From positions 62,001 through 126,000 of the forward strand of contig NZ_VEBK01000007.1 of assembly GCF_007676755.1 (NCBI RefSeq): 64,000 bases of DNA, given 5' to 3'. Origin of the DNA: Bacillus sp. FJAT-22090. Its GTDB lineage: Bacteria > Bacillota > Bacilli > Bacillales_A > Planococcaceae. Below are positions 51,185 to 60,909 of this stretch, piece after piece (position 1 is the stretch's first letter; each line of letters opens with the position of its first letter). The translations under genes and the position numbers were made by a program. The notes under the pieces are model-generated. The model saw nothing but the letters and a program-made list of their open reading frames with translations, searched no databases and had not been told where the DNA came from.

Positions 51185-52327
51185 ATGTCAGAAGAAATGA
51201 ACTTAAATGACACACATGAGTTTAAAGAGGGAGATCTAGTAAAAGCGACGATTGCACAAGTAGATGATAAATCAGCAATCGTAACAATTGAAGGTGCACC
51301 TTTTGATGGGATCGTTCCTATCAGCGAACTATCTAGCTTGCATATTGAAAAAGCATCCGACGCCGTTTCCATCGGTGATGAACTAGAGCTTATGATTACA
51401 AAAGTGGAAGAAGCAAATTTTGTTCTTTCCAAACGCAAAGTGGATGCAGAGAAAGCTTGGGATAAGCTAGAAAAGCAATTCCACTCTGGAGAGATTATTG
51501 AAACAGAAGTAAAAGAGGTAGTAAAAGGCGGATTGGTTGTTGACTTAGGAGTGCGCGGATTTATCCCTGCATCTTTAATAGAAGACCATTTCGTTGAATC
51601 ATTTGAAGACTATAAAGGTAAAGTATTAACCTTTAAAATTGTAGAGTTTGAAAAAGACAAAAACCGATTAATTCTTTCCCATAAAGCAGTTGTGGAAGAT
51701 GAAAAATCAGTAAGTAAACAAAAAACCATGGATTCTATTAAAAGTGGGGACGTGCTAACGGGTACTGTCCAACGAATTGCATCTTTTGGTGCTTTCGTAG
51801 ACATTGGCGGCGTAGACGGGCTTGTGCATATTTCACAAATATCATACGAGCATTTAGCTAATGTTGCGGACGTACTGTCGGAAGGACAGCAAGTGAAAGT
51901 GAAAGTATTATCAATTGATAGAGACGCTGAAAGAATTTCCTTATCTATTAAAGATACTTTACCTGGACCGTGGGATGAAATCGAAGAAAAGGCTTCTAAA
52001 GGGACTGTTTTAACAGGCAAAGTAAAACGTTTAGTTTCTTATGGGGCGTTTGTAGAAGTCTTCCCAGGGGTAGAAGGACTTGTCCATATTTCTCAAATTG
52101 CGCATAAACATATTGGCACGCCACAAGAAGTATTAAAAGAAGGCGACGAAGTACAAGTAAAAGTTCTGGAAGTAAGCAGCGCAGAAAAAAGATTATCTCT
52201 AAGTATTAAGGAACTAATCGAAAACGAAGAAGAGTTCAATATAGCGGATTATCAATTACCAGAAGAATCAAGAGGCTTCTCCATCAGCGATGTACTAGGA
52301 GACAAGCTTAAAGATTTCACGAAATAA
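51185..52327 (+). CDS. rpsA: S1-domain protein, RpsA homologue (YpfD)
   Basis: A 380-residue protein with four S1 RNA-binding repeats (about residues 16-85, 100-170, 187-256 and 273-342). The last two are near copies: [20 protein letters not shown] and [20 protein letters not shown], each followed by LVHISQI. It is shorter than the six-domain proteobacterial ribosomal protein S1 and is not essential in Bacillus. ATG 51185 lies 8 nt after AGGAGG. Confidence 0.94.
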   Translation: MSEEMNLNDTHEFKEGDLVKATIAQVDDKSAIVTIEGAPFDGIVPISELSSLHIEKASDAVSIGDELELMITKVEEANFVLSKRKVDAEKAWDKLEKQFHSGEIIETEVKEVVKGGLVVDLGVRGFIPASLIEDHFVESFEDYKGKVLTFKIVEFEKDKNRLILSHKAVVEDEKSVSKQKTMDSIKSGDVLTGTVQRIASFGAFVDIGGVDGLVHISQISYEHLANVADVLSEGQQVKVKVLSIDRDAERISLSIKDTLPGPWDEIEEKASKGTVLTGKVKRLVSYGAFVEVFPGVEGLVHISQIAHKHIGTPQEVLKEGDEVQVKVLEVSSAEKRLSLSIKELIENEEEFNIADYQLPEESRGFSISDVLGDKLKDFTK

Positions 52328-52352
52328 CATAAAGTAAAATTTGTTTGTTTTT

Positions 52353-52397
52353 AAAAGGGACGGAAAGTGGAAAAATCCACTTTCCGTCCCTCTTTTC
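52353..52397 (+). terminator. Terminator after rpsA
   Basis: GGGACGGAAAGTGG pairs perfectly with CCACTTTCCGTCCC around AAAAAT, flanked by AAAA and TCTTTTC. Confidence 0.93.
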
Positions 52398-52489
52398 GTT
52401 AATCACAGTTAAAATAAATAGTAGGAACAGGATTTTTTCGAAGTTTTACGAATTTATTATATAAGAGGATAGTTAAGGAGGAATAAAGA

Positions 52490-52531
52490 GTGAACCAATA
52501 TAATTTCAGTGTTCCATGGATTACATCGTAA
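52490..52531 (+). pseudogene. Thirteen-codon frame with strong RBS; leader peptide or gene remnant
   Basis: GTG 52490 follows AAGGAGG (52474-52480) with good spacing. It encodes MNQYNFSVPWITS and then stops. In the next frame an open run of about 40 codons continues (RKVIKVGLTVSFKYIIFNRG and onward) to a stop at 52656. A single frameshift would join them, so this may be a decayed short gene. No homologue is recognised. The 52400-52670 gap shows nothing else clear. Confidence 0.3.
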
Positions 52532-52670
52532 AGTGATCAAGGTGGGATTAACAGTCTCTTTTAAATACATTATCTTCAATCGCGGTTATCTTACACTGTT
52601 CACTTTACAAATGATTATTTCAGATAGGGATCGGTTGAGTGATCAATTCGGTTGTTAAAGGAGAGAAAAC

Positions 52671-53135
52671 ATGATTAAGCTTGAAAAGATGAAAAATAAT
52701 GAGTTTAAAAAGTATTTAGATTTTATGGTACCTGATTATGCAAAAGACATTTCTAATAACTATGATCTTCCAATGGATAAAGCAATGGAAGAATCAGAAT
52801 TAATGATGAAGGATTTACTTCCAGATGGTTTGTCTACCAAAAATCAATTTTTGCTTAATATTTATGATCATGCCCTAAACAAGAAAGTAGGATTACTTTG
52901 GTTCAACGTAAATAAAGATATTAATCGTGCCTTCCTTTATCATATTTACATTGAAGAAGCATATAGACAAAATGGTTACGCAACTAAAGCTTTAGAAGAA
53001 TTGCAAGTAAGGGTAAAAGAACTAGGAATGAATTCGATTGCTTTAAGTGTGTTTGGGGGTAATGAGAATGCACTTCGACTTTATAAAAAGATGGGCTACT
53101 CTTCCTCTTCAATATCTATGCATAAGTTATTATAG
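52671..53135 (+). CDS. GNAT-family N-acetyltransferase
   Basis: A 154-residue GNAT protein. The acetyl-CoA-binding segment is IYIEEAYRQNGYATKALEEL, followed by NSIALSVFGGNENALRLYKK and MGYSSSSISMHKLL, a complete C-terminal half of the fold. The N-terminal part (KEYLDFMVPDYAKDIS-like) is typical of small-molecule acetyltransferases related to YjhQ or YkwB. AAAGGAGAG precedes the ATG. Its acceptor is unknown. It lies between rpsA and repeat copy C, outside the conserved B. subtilis order, so it may be accessory. Confidence 0.87.
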   Translation: MIKLEKMKNNEFKKYLDFMVPDYAKDISNNYDLPMDKAMEESELMMKDLLPDGLSTKNQFLLNIYDHALNKKVGLLWFNVNKDINRAFLYHIYIEEAYRQNGYATKALEELQVRVKELGMNSIALSVFGGNENALRLYKKMGYSSSSISMHKLL

Positions 53136-53741
53136 TTTTGTTATTGTAAATACGAAACTTAAGAATTAATAATATACGCTTCATTTTAAAGCGTTTTGGA
53201 ACAGTCGTGAACATAGGACGTTCCATATGCAAGTGAATCGGGGAATCACACAACTTAATAAGTGTTAACTATATAGAGATAATGCGTCACAATACGTTTA
53301 CTAGTGACCGTTATGATTTTCTCTGCTTGCGGACGCTTTCCGCCGGGTGAGCGATGAGCAACCCCCGCCGCTTAGGCGTCGTTGGGCTGTCTCATTTGCC
53401 CACAGAGGAACAAAGGCTAAAAGCGCCACATCGTGTGGCAACGCCTTCGTGACCAACATCTTGTTGGCCTCGGCAGGAGTCGCATCCAGCAGAGAAAATC
53501 ATAGAATAAGCTTCCTTTTCAGTATCGGCTCGCTGAAAAAAATATCCCTTTTTTCCTATGGGAAAACCCAATAAATGGATTAGGGTAACCAATCGGTTAT
53601 CGAAAGTTACTTGTGAAAGCAACTAATTCATAACATAGCAAGTTTATTGGGAGTAAGCCGATTATAAATTCCCGACTTAATAGGGGCAATGTGTCACAAA
53701 TTTATTGCTATCCGAGCATAAAAGTTCCATCCGTTCAAAAT

Positions 53742-53804
53742 GTTGCGCATCCGGTCGATAAAGTTGCGAGTAACGACTAAGTTGTTGCGCAATATTGAAT
53801 GGAC
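53742..53804. repeat. 21-nt-phased array, copy C first block
   Basis: GTTGC occurs at 53742, 53763 and 53784, exactly 21 nt apart. The second unit matches copy A in its variable part (GAGTAACGACT). Confidence 0.88.
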
Positions 53805-53886
53805 CCTCTTATTCATATTGATGAAGCGGATACTATAGGGGAAGTGCATAGTTATCAATGTCCGCAAGCCTTTGTGTGAAGAATTG

Positions 53887-53980
53887 ATTGCGCTCGTTGT
53901 CAATTTGGTTGCTTTCAAGCTAAAACTGGTTGCGTTGCCTATTGAATTGGTTGCTTTCAAGTGACAATTGGTCTCACTAA
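53887..53980. repeat. 21-nt-phased array, copy C second block
   Basis: ATTGC or GTTGC occurs at 53887, 53908, 53929 and 53950, with a decayed unit at 53971. The core reads AATTGGTTGC in the best units. Confidence 0.9.
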
Positions 53981-54351
53981 GCCATTTACTAACTTTTAAT
54001 GGCTAATAAATACAGATAAAAGCGTCAATTTTGATGGATTGCAGTTGCAAGACGGCGACTCCAACGGGATCAAGTGAGTAAGATGAGACTTTACAACGAA
54101 CGCCTAAGCGGGCGGTGAAGGCTCATCACTCACCCCACGGAAAGCGTCCGCCCTGCAGCGGAAATCCAAGCGGACACTTCCTTACAACGCATTATCCCTA
54201 AAATACGCAGCCATTAAGTATTGGCAATTGACTATCTAATAATGACTCTCAAAGAAAGTCGTTAATGCGTAGTGCATTATTCTCGTTGCTCTTAAATAAG
54301 ACTTAATTCATAAACATTTCATACTTCTATTTTGGGATAATTATGTGAGTA

Positions 54352-54396
54352 AAGCAGATGACTTCGACAAAGAAGTCGCCTGCTTTCAACTTTTTG
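54352..54396 (+). terminator. Hairpin upstream of der
   Basis: AAAGCAG-at-GACTTC pairs with GAAGTC-gc-CTGCTTT, followed by CAACTTTTT. It may terminate any read-through from copy C. A TATAAT at 54401-54406 follows and could start der transcription. Confidence 0.6.
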
Positions 54397-54439
54397 TTGT
54401 ATAATACAAAATAGACGAAGTTGGAAGGATGAAAAAGTA

Positions 54440-55750
54440 ATGACAAAACCAGTAGTAGCAATCGTTGGTAGGCCAAATGTTGGTAAATCAACTATATTTA
54501 ATCGAATTGTAGGAGAACGTGTATCGATCGTGGAAGACATTCCAGGGATCACTCGCGATCGTATATATAGCTCGGCAGATTGGCTAACAAATGATTTTAA
54601 TATTATCGACACAGGTGGTATTGAACTCAGTGATGAGCCTTTTTTAGAGCAAATTAAACAACAAGCAGAAATAGCGATGGATGAAGCAGATGTAATTATT
54701 TTCTTAACAAATGGACGAGAAGGTATTACAGCGGCGGACGAATACGTAGCAAAAATATTATATAAAACAAAAAAACCAGTTGTTTTGGCAGTCAACAAAA
54801 TTGACAATCCAGACATGCGTGAAATGATTTATGATTTCTATTCTCTTGGAATGGGCGAACCATTTCCTATTTCAGGTTCACATGGATTAGGACTTGGAGA
54901 TTTACTAGACGAAGTGGCGAAAAACTTCCCAGATGTAGAAGACCAAGAATATGATGAAAATGTAATTAAGTTTTCATTGATCGGAAGACCTAATGTTGGA
55001 AAATCTTCTTTAATTAATGCATTCTTAGGTAATGAACGTGTTATCGTTAGTGATATTGCGGGCACTACACGAGATGCAATTGATACGGAATACTCATTTG
55101 ATGGACAAGATTATGTGATGATTGATACAGCGGGTATGCGTAAAAAAGGAAAAGTATATGAAACAACGGAGAAGTATAGTGTTCTTCGTGCCTTAAAGGC
55201 GATTGAACGCTCAGACGTTGTTTTAGTCGTACTAAACGCAGAAGAGGGCATCCAAGAACAAGATAAGAAAATTGCAGGGTATGCTCATGAAGGCGGTAAG
55301 GCAGTCATCATTGTGGTGAATAAATGGGATGCTATTGAAAAAAATGATAAAACAATGAATGAAATGACGAAGTCTATCCGAGAACATTTCCAGTTTTTAG
55401 ACTATGCACCTATTATTTTTGTTTCAGCAAAAACAAAACAACGTGTGCACAGCCTGCTTCCTGTTATTAACACAGTTAGTGAAAACCATTCACTTCGAGT
55501 ACAATCCTCTGTACTGAATGAAGTAATTGAAGATTCTGTGGCACGTAACCCAGCTCCAACCGATAAAGGGAAAAGATTACGTATTTACTATGCGACACAA
55601 GTTGCGATTAAACCACCGACATTTGTTGTATTTGTTAATGAACCAGAATTAATGCATTTCTCCTACGAAAGATTTTTAGAAAATCGTATTCGAGAATCCT
55701 TTGATTTTGAAGGTACTCCAATACGTATTATAACTCGCGCAAGAACTTAA
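54440..55750 (+). CDS. der: Ribosome biogenesis GTPase Der (EngA)
   Basis: A 436-residue essential GTPase with two tandem G domains, unique to this family. Domain 1 has [18 protein letters not shown] and NKID. Domain 2 has [23 protein letters not shown] and NKWD. A C-terminal KH-like domain (about 350-436) ends [18 protein letters not shown]. It acts in 50S subunit maturation. GGAAGGA precedes the ATG. It is followed by gpsA after 22 nt, as in B. subtilis. Confidence 0.98.
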   Translation: MTKPVVAIVGRPNVGKSTIFNRIVGERVSIVEDIPGITRDRIYSSADWLTNDFNIIDTGGIELSDEPFLEQIKQQAEIAMDEADVIIFLTNGREGITAADEYVAKILYKTKKPVVLAVNKIDNPDMREMIYDFYSLGMGEPFPISGSHGLGLGDLLDEVAKNFPDVEDQEYDENVIKFSLIGRPNVGKSSLINAFLGNERVIVSDIAGTTRDAIDTEYSFDGQDYVMIDTAGMRKKGKVYETTEKYSVLRALKAIERSDVVLVVLNAEEGIQEQDKKIAGYAHEGGKAVIIVVNKWDAIEKNDKTMNEMTKSIREHFQFLDYAPIIFVSAKTKQRVHSLLPVINTVSENHSLRVQSSVLNEVIEDSVARNPAPTDKGKRLRIYYATQVAIKPPTFVVFVNEPELMHFSYERFLENRIRESFDFEGTPIRIITRART

Positions 55751-55772
55751 GTGTTAAAGGGGGGTTAATTTA

Positions 55773-56792
55773 ATGGAGAAAGTAACAGTACTTGGTGCTG
55801 GTAGTTGGGGAACGGCACTTGCAATGGTGCTTGCTGATAACAAAAACGAGTGTCTCCTTTGGTCACATCGTGAGGATCAAGCACAAGAGATAAATGAACA
55901 TCATACGAATAAAAAATATTTGCCAGACACACTTTTACCAACCAATCTCAGAGCGACAAGTGATTTTAAGCAAGCGATTGAACATGCATCGACAATCATT
56001 ATTGCTGTACCAACCAAAGCGATTAGAGAAGTTTGTCGGGATATGAAGGAATTTTTAACGGAGAAGAAGCTATTCGTCCATGTTTCAAAAGGGATTGAAC
56101 CAGATTCTTTCAAACGAATTTCTGAAATGCTGGTAGATGAGTTGCCGAGTCCAAAAGTTGAAGCAATTGTTGTTCTATCAGGTCCTAGTCATGCGGAAGA
56201 AGTTGTTTTGCATCATCCGACTACAGTAACTGCAGCGAGCTTGGATATTGACGCTGCTAAAAAAGTTCAAGATCTATTCATGAATACTTCTTTTCGAGTT
56301 TATACCAATGAAGACGTGGTAGGGGTAGAGATTGGTGCAGCATTAAAGAATGTAATAGGATTAGCTGCTGGCATTGTAGATGGTTTAGGTTATGGAGATA
56401 ATGCAAAAGCTGCTCTAATTACTAGGGGACTTGCAGAAATTTCAAGACTCGGTATAAGTTTAGGTGCAAAACCGTATACTTTTTCAGGTTTAACAGGTAT
56501 GGGTGATTTAATCGCCACATGTACTAGTGTTCACTCCAGAAACTGGAGAGCAGGTAATATGCTTGGAAAAGGGGCTTCCCTTGACAAAGTGCTTGTTGAA
56601 ATAGGTATGGTGGTAGAAGGGGTAAGAACAACGAAAGCAGCATATCAACTGGCAAAAAAACAGCAAGTAGATATGCCAATTACAGAAGCGTTGTACTCCG
56701 TTTTATTTGAAGGTATTCATCCAAAAGAAGCGGTAGATATTCTAATGCATCGAACAAAGAAACATGAATTGGATGATTATAAATCGTTCTAA
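55773..56792 (+). CDS. gpsA: Glycerol-3-phosphate dehydrogenase [NAD(P)+]
   Basis: A 339-residue enzyme reducing dihydroxyacetone phosphate to sn-glycerol-3-phosphate for phospholipids. The Rossmann motif is VLGAGSWGTALAMVLADN. The catalytic Lys lies in VSKGIEPDS and ALKNVIGLAAGIVDGLGYGD, and the substrate contact in LTGMGDLIATCTSVHSRN. GGGGGG precedes the ATG. It works upstream of PlsC in lipid synthesis. A terminator follows. Confidence 0.97.
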   Translation: MEKVTVLGAGSWGTALAMVLADNKNECLLWSHREDQAQEINEHHTNKKYLPDTLLPTNLRATSDFKQAIEHASTIIIAVPTKAIREVCRDMKEFLTEKKLFVHVSKGIEPDSFKRISEMLVDELPSPKVEAIVVLSGPSHAEEVVLHHPTTVTAASLDIDAAKKVQDLFMNTSFRVYTNEDVVGVEIGAALKNVIGLAAGIVDGLGYGDNAKAALITRGLAEISRLGISLGAKPYTFSGLTGMGDLIATCTSVHSRNWRAGNMLGKGASLDKVLVEIGMVVEGVRTTKAAYQLAKKQQVDMPITEALYSVLFEGIHPKEAVDILMHRTKKHELDDYKSF

Positions 56793-56805
56793 AAATTGTC
56801 ATAAA

Positions 56806-56836
56806 GAAAAGAGTTGTTTGAAAGCAACTCTTTTTT
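56806..56836 (+). terminator. Terminator after gpsA
   Basis: AAAAGAGTTG pairs with CAACTCTTTT around an eight-base loop, followed by TT. Confidence 0.88.
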
Positions 56837-56877
56837 GATGTGCTATACTCTTTACTAGATAGAAAGGTGGGAATCCT

Positions 56878-57093
56878 ATGTTACCTGTTTTATTAATATC
56901 CTCCATGGATAAGATGTGGATTTCATTTGGATCTATGGGAAGTATGTTGCTTGCTATGATCCTGATGTTTTTTGTGAAAAATAAGTTTAAAAACCGTTTC
57001 TTGAAATTTGTCTTTGGATTGATAGCATACATATTATTATTTATAGGTTTCATTACGATGATCTATATTATTTTTAATCCAACAAAAGCGTAG
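56878..57093 (+). CDS. yphE: DUF2768 family small membrane protein, YphE-like
   Basis: A 71-residue protein with two membrane segments (about 13-32 and 44-66), separated by a basic loop KNKFKNRFLK. This matches the DUF2768/YphE family in length and position between gpsA and yphF. In Bacillus the family is associated with sporulation gene clusters; its function is unknown. AAAGGTGGG precedes the ATG. It is 13 nt from yphF and probably co-transcribed. Confidence 0.88.
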   Translation: MLPVLLISSMDKMWISFGSMGSMLLAMILMFFVKNKFKNRFLKFVFGLIAYILLFIGFITMIYIIFNPTKA

Positions 57094-57106
57094 TAAGGAG
57101 ATTCAC

Positions 57107-57817
57107 ATGAAAAAGTTAAGTTTACTAGCGGTTTTAACAATGGGAATTCTATTATTGGCCGGATGTAGTTATAAAAGTGGATATGAACCAGAGAATTTAT
57201 TGCCTTACGAAGATCAATTGAATGCAGTGCAAAACGCAGTTAATAGCTTTAAGGAAGATTCCAGTGGTCTATTACCGATTAAAACGCGGGATATGGATAC
57301 GGACCAATATATCAAATATCCAATTGACTTTAAAAAAATTGTTCCAACCTATATGGGGAAAGTGCCGGCTAATTCATATGAAGCAGGTGGAATTTACCAA
57401 TACGTTTTGATGGATGTTGAAGAAAATCCAACTGTTAAATTGGTAGATTTGCGTCTTGCTGAGGCGATTCGTGACATTAACTATCGCAAAGGGATAAATG
57501 GTTATGGACCTGTTGCAGAAATAATCACAGAAGGTGTGTATAAGCTAGATTATAAAAAGATGGGTTATAAAAGTGAGTTAACTGTTCAAAGCCCATATTC
57601 CGATACTTTACTGCCTCTAGTAGCCACTGGGGATGGGAAGGTATACGTAGACTACTCAATCGAGTTGAATCGACTTCTTCAAAAAAGTGACACCAGTGTA
57701 AAACCTGGAGAAGACATTCGTTTTTTATTGACAGATAATTTTGCTATCGTACCAGCATATTCACTTCCTTATACAGTTGATGAAAACAATGAACCAATTT
57801 TTATGGTAGATAAATAA
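57107..57817 (+). CDS. yphF: Lipoprotein YphF
   Basis: A 236-residue predicted lipoprotein. The signal peptide ends in the lipobox LLAGC (Cys20), preceded by KKLSLLAVLTMGILL. The mature protein has a conserved YphF pattern (NLLPYEDQLNAVQNAVNSF; LIPIKTRDMDT-like; YGPVAEIITEGVYKLDY). Its role is unknown; its neighbours are yphE and spoIVA. AAGGAG precedes the ATG. It is terminated before spoIVA. Confidence 0.9.
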   Translation: MKKLSLLAVLTMGILLLAGCSYKSGYEPENLLPYEDQLNAVQNAVNSFKEDSSGLLPIKTRDMDTDQYIKYPIDFKKIVPTYMGKVPANSYEAGGIYQYVLMDVEENPTVKLVDLRLAEAIRDINYRKGINGYGPVAEIITEGVYKLDYKKMGYKSELTVQSPYSDTLLPLVATGDGKVYVDYSIELNRLLQKSDTSVKPGEDIRFLLTDNFAIVPAYSLPYTVDENNEPIFMVDK

Positions 57818-57821
57818 CTTG

Positions 57822-57857
57822 AAACGTTTTATGCATCGTGCATGAAACGTTTTTTTT
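57822..57857 (+). terminator. Terminator after yphF
   Basis: AAACGTTTTATGCA pairs with TGCATGAAACGTTT with one mismatch, followed by TTTTT. Confidence 0.9.
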
Positions 57858-57893
57858 ACGCATATATTAGATTGCGAAGAAAGGAGAGTATCC

Positions 57894-59372
57894 ATGTCGA
57901 GTAAACTGTATGAACAAATAGCAGAACGAACAAATGGTGATGTGTATATTGGAGTAGTAGGTCCAGTAAGGGTTGGTAAATCTACTTTTGTAAAAAGAGT
58001 AATGGAACTTGTTGTTATTCCGAATATTCAGGAGGAATCGGAAAGAATCCGTGCGCAAGATGAGCTTCCTCAAAGTTCTCCAGGCAATGTTATTATGACC
58101 GCTGAACCTAAATTTGTACCAGCGCATGGAACAAATATTCATCTTGGTGAGGATCAATTAAGGCTTCAAATTCGGTTAGTGGATTGTGTTGGTTATATGA
58201 TCGATGGGATTAATACTGGTTCGGGAGAAGATGGACAAAAACTTGTGCATACTCCATGGCATAGTGAGGCGATCCCATTTGAAGAAGCTGCAAGAATTGG
58301 GACCGATAAAGTGATTCGTGACCATTCTACTATCGGAATCGTTGTAACAACAGATGGTACAGTGAACAATATTCCTAGAAAAGCAGCGGAGCAAGCAGAG
58401 CAACAAATAATTTCGCAACTCAAGGAAATTGGAAAACCTTTTGTTATTGTGTTAAACAGTAAAAATCCAGGGCATATTGAGACAATCCAATTATCGGAAG
58501 AATTACAAAAGCAACATGAAGTGCCTGTAATAGCGGTAGCTGTAGATCGGATGACTGCGGAGGAAATTCAGTACATACTCCAACAGGCACTTTATGAATT
58601 TCCGATCACCGATATTGAATTGATGAAGCCTGATTGGACGGATGTGTTAGAGCCGGATCACTTTGTAAACAATGCAATCACTTCTTCTTTACAGGAATGG
58701 CTACAAATTGTCTCCAAGATGAAAGATGTGAAAGAGCTTGCTTCCAGATTTAAACAAGTTCCCTTTATTCAATCAGCGGAAGTAGTGGAAGCGAATCCAG
58801 GTCGCGGTTCCGCATGTATTCAAATTGGCTTAAAGCCGGAAGTATTTCAAGAAGTATGTGATGAGTGGCTAGAAGAACCTATTCAATCTAAAAAAGACTG
58901 GCTGTTATTTGTCAAAGAAGCTTCTAAGGCGAAAAAAGCGTACAATAAGTTTTCGGATGCTTTGGAGGCTGCCAAAAATCATGGGTACGGAGTATCGCTT
59001 CCAACCATACAAGATTTTCAACCTTCCGCACCGGAAATTATTAAACAAAATAATTTTTATGGAGTTAGCTTAAAGGCAAAAGCAGCTTCTCTTCACATTA
59101 TTCGAGTTGATATGGAAGCGGAGTTCGCACCTCTTATTGGCTCCGAGTTCCATAGTCAACAATTACTAAAAGATTTAAAACATGGCTATTTACATGATAG
59201 GGACGCATTGTGGCAAACTCAAGTTTTCGGTACATCTTTAGTCGAAGTAATGAAAGAAAGTTTACGCTATAAAACAGAGAGTGTTTCGAATGTTGCGAAA
59301 AATAGAATGCGCCAAACAATCGAAAGAATGGTCAATGAAGGTGACCGAGGTATGGTAACTTTTATATTGTAA
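57894..59372 (+). CDS. spoIVA: Stage IV sporulation protein A, coat morphogenetic ATPase
   Basis: A 492-residue ATPase that polymerises on the forespore surface to form the coat basement layer. Walker A is GPVRVGKSTFVKR, and the Walker B/sensor region is IRLVDCVGYMIDG. The C-terminal targeting region is RMRQTIERMVNEGDRGMVTF. The size matches B. subtilis SpoIVA (492 aa). AAAGGAGAG precedes the ATG. CATATATT at 57859-57866 resembles the SigE -10 box (CATACANT), which is expected for this mother-cell gene, but no good -35 is visible. Confidence 0.98.
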   Translation: MSSKLYEQIAERTNGDVYIGVVGPVRVGKSTFVKRVMELVVIPNIQEESERIRAQDELPQSSPGNVIMTAEPKFVPAHGTNIHLGEDQLRLQIRLVDCVGYMIDGINTGSGEDGQKLVHTPWHSEAIPFEEAARIGTDKVIRDHSTIGIVVTTDGTVNNIPRKAAEQAEQQIISQLKEIGKPFVIVLNSKNPGHIETIQLSEELQKQHEVPVIAVAVDRMTAEEIQYILQQALYEFPITDIELMKPDWTDVLEPDHFVNNAITSSLQEWLQIVSKMKDVKELASRFKQVPFIQSAEVVEANPGRGSACIQIGLKPEVFQEVCDEWLEEPIQSKKDWLLFVKEASKAKKAYNKFSDALEAAKNHGYGVSLPTIQDFQPSAPEIIKQNNFYGVSLKAKAASLHIIRVDMEAEFAPLIGSEFHSQQLLKDLKHGYLHDRDALWQTQVFGTSLVEVMKESLRYKTESVSNVAKNRMRQTIERMVNEGDRGMVTFIL

Positions 59373-59379
59373 ATATGAT

Positions 59380-59419
59380 ACAGGGCTTTTCGCGACTATG
59401 CGAAAAGTCCTGTTATTTT
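59380..59419 (+). terminator. Terminator after spoIVA
   Basis: ACAGGGCTTTTCGC pairs with GCGAAAAGTCCTGT with one G-U pair, followed by TATTTTG. Confidence 0.88.
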
Positions 59420-59544
59420 GTGAAAATGGCGTTTTTTTAAGGATTCTTCCCTAAACACGTGTAAATAGTGTTGCGAAGGGATTTTGGTTGTGATACTCTT
59501 TTTACAGGATTAAAGCTATCTTCCTTTGAGAGGAGGTGAATGGT

Positions 59545-59817
59545 ATGAATAAAACAGAATTAGTGAACTCTGTTGCGGAAGCTGCAGAACTTTCGAAAAA
59601 AGATGCTTCTAAAGCTGTTGAAGCTGTTTTTGAATCAATTCAAACTGCTCTTGCAGATGGTGAAAAAGTTCAATTAATCGGCTTTGGTAACTTTGAGGTT
59701 CGTGAACGTGCAGCACGTAAAGGACGTAACCCTCAAACAGGTGAAGAAATCGACATCGCTGCTAGCAAGGTGCCTGCTTTTAAACCAGGTAAAGCACTTA
59801 AAGACGCAGTTAAATAA
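59545..59817 (+). CDS. hbs: DNA-binding protein HU (HBsu)
   Basis: A 90-residue nucleoid-associated HU protein. The dimerisation helices are [20 protein letters not shown], and the DNA-binding arm is [20 protein letters not shown] followed by [23 protein letters not shown] 59545 lies 6 nt after AGGAGGTG; a GTG at 59536 is part of that site. The promoter region holds TTGCGA (59471-59476) with TACTCT 17 nt on. Position between spoIVA and folE matches B. subtilis. Confidence 0.97.
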   Translation: MNKTELVNSVAEAAELSKKDASKAVEAVFESIQTALADGEKVQLIGFGNFEVRERAARKGRNPQTGEEIDIAASKVPAFKPGKALKDAVK

Positions 59818-59834
59818 CTGATGTTGTAGTACAT

Positions 59835-59878
59835 AGAACGGTTATTGTGAAGCTTGCTTCGCGGTAGCCGTTCTTTTC
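59835..59878 (+). terminator. Terminator after hbs
   Basis: AGAACGGTTATTGTGAAGC pairs with GCTTCGCGGTAGCCGTTCT along 19 positions using several G-U pairs, followed by TTTTC. Confidence 0.85.
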
Positions 59879-59994
59879 AATTAAGATACATGATAAAATA
59901 ATTCGGTATGATACATAGTGAAAAATATTTATTATATTTGTCTCGTATGCTAAGATGCTAGTGACATATTTAGTTTGGTCTAGGGGGTTAACAG

Positions 59995-60564
59995 ATGACG
60001 AATGTCGATCTGAAAAAAATAGAAGAAGCAGTTAAAATGATTTTAGAAGCAGTTGGGGAGAATCCTGAAAGGGAAGGACTACTTGATACCCCGAAAAGAG
60101 TCTCCAAAATGTATGCAGAGATGTTCGAAGGATTGCATCAAGATCCAAAAGAATATTTTAAAACAGTCTTTAACGAAGATCATGAAGAACTCGTGCTAGT
60201 GAAAGATATTCCATTTTATTCAATGTGTGAACATCATCTTGTTCCTTTTTACGGCAAAGCACATGTCGCTTATATTCCGCGTGACGGAGTAGTGACAGGG
60301 TTAAGTAAGTTAGCTAGAGCCGTCGAAACTACTGCAAGACGCCCTCAACTGCAAGAAAGAATTACTTCGAGTATTGCTGATGACATAATGGAAATGCTAA
60401 ATCCACACGGAGTTTACGTGGTAATTGAAGCTGAACATATGTGTATGACTATGAGGGGTATTAAAAAACCTGGTGCGAAAACGGTGACTGCTGTTGCTAA
60501 AGGGATTCTAGAAACTGACGAAGTGAAACGTTCAGAAATTTTAGCTTTTATACAGATGAAGTAA
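59995..60564 (+). CDS. folE: GTP cyclohydrolase I FolE (MtrA)
   Basis: A 189-residue zinc enzyme making 7,8-dihydroneopterin triphosphate from GTP, the first step of folate synthesis. Zn and active-site residues lie in [20 protein letters not shown]. Others are [20 protein letters not shown] and [20 protein letters not shown] (second Cys). GGGGG precedes the ATG. It is followed by mtrB, forming the mtrAB operon known in B. subtilis. Confidence 0.97.
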   Translation: MTNVDLKKIEEAVKMILEAVGENPEREGLLDTPKRVSKMYAEMFEGLHQDPKEYFKTVFNEDHEELVLVKDIPFYSMCEHHLVPFYGKAHVAYIPRDGVVTGLSKLARAVETTARRPQLQERITSSIADDIMEMLNPHGVYVVIEAEHMCMTMRGIKKPGAKTVTAVAKGILETDEVKRSEILAFIQMK

Positions 60565-60634
60565 CAGTTTTGGATGAAAGCTTTAGAATATGGTATGATA
60601 AAAAAAGACTGTTTTTACAAAGGAGAATATTAGA

Positions 60635-60856
60635 ATGTCTAGTTCAGATTTTATCGTTATAAAAGCACAAGAAGATGGAGTGCATGTTATCGGTCTCACT
60701 CGTGGCACAGATACAAAATTTCATCATTCTGAAAAACTAGATACAGGTGAAGTAATGATTGCTCAATTTACTGAGCATACTTCTGCTATGAAAATTAGAG
60801 GACAAGCATCTATTCACACAGTAAACGGTGTTATTCAAAGTGAATCTAAAAAATAA
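60635..60856 (+). CDS. mtrB: Trp RNA-binding attenuation protein TRAP
   Basis: A 73-residue protein forming an 11-mer ring that binds NAG-triplet RNA when loaded with tryptophan. It represses the trp operon. The family core is [20 protein letters not shown], then [20 protein letters not shown], nearly identical to B. subtilis TRAP. The RNA-contact Lys/Lys/Arg cluster and the Trp-pocket Thr residues are retained. AAAGGAG precedes the ATG. The trp operon it regulates is not in this window. Confidence 0.97.
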   Translation: MSSSDFIVIKAQEDGVHVIGLTRGTDTKFHHSEKLDTGEVMIAQFTEHTSAMKIRGQASIHTVNGVIQSESKK

Positions 60857-60909
60857 AAAGACTACATTATCATAAAAAGTAAGCGCAATTGGGAAATGGA
60901 GTAAAGTGT

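Larger units (their letters stand above)
53274..54200. repeat. Composite intergenic repeat element, copy C
   Basis: A 927-nt non-coding element between the GNAT gene and der. It is bounded by TAGAGATAATGCGTC (53274-53288) and the inverted AACGCATTATCCCTA (54186-54200). The left arm core GGACGCTTTCCG (53331-53342) is repeated inverted as CGGAAAGCGTCC (54138-54149). The left arm also carries an extra block (about 53413-53470) not present in copy B. The middle holds two 21-nt arrays that closely match copy A. It occupies the place of yphA/seaA in B. subtilis. Confidence 0.85.

Noticed and set aside
60565-60634. TRAP-binding NAG triplet array upstream of mtrB
   Set aside because: I do not see a regular run of GAG/TAG triplets spaced 2-3 nt; the gap only holds a ribosome binding site.
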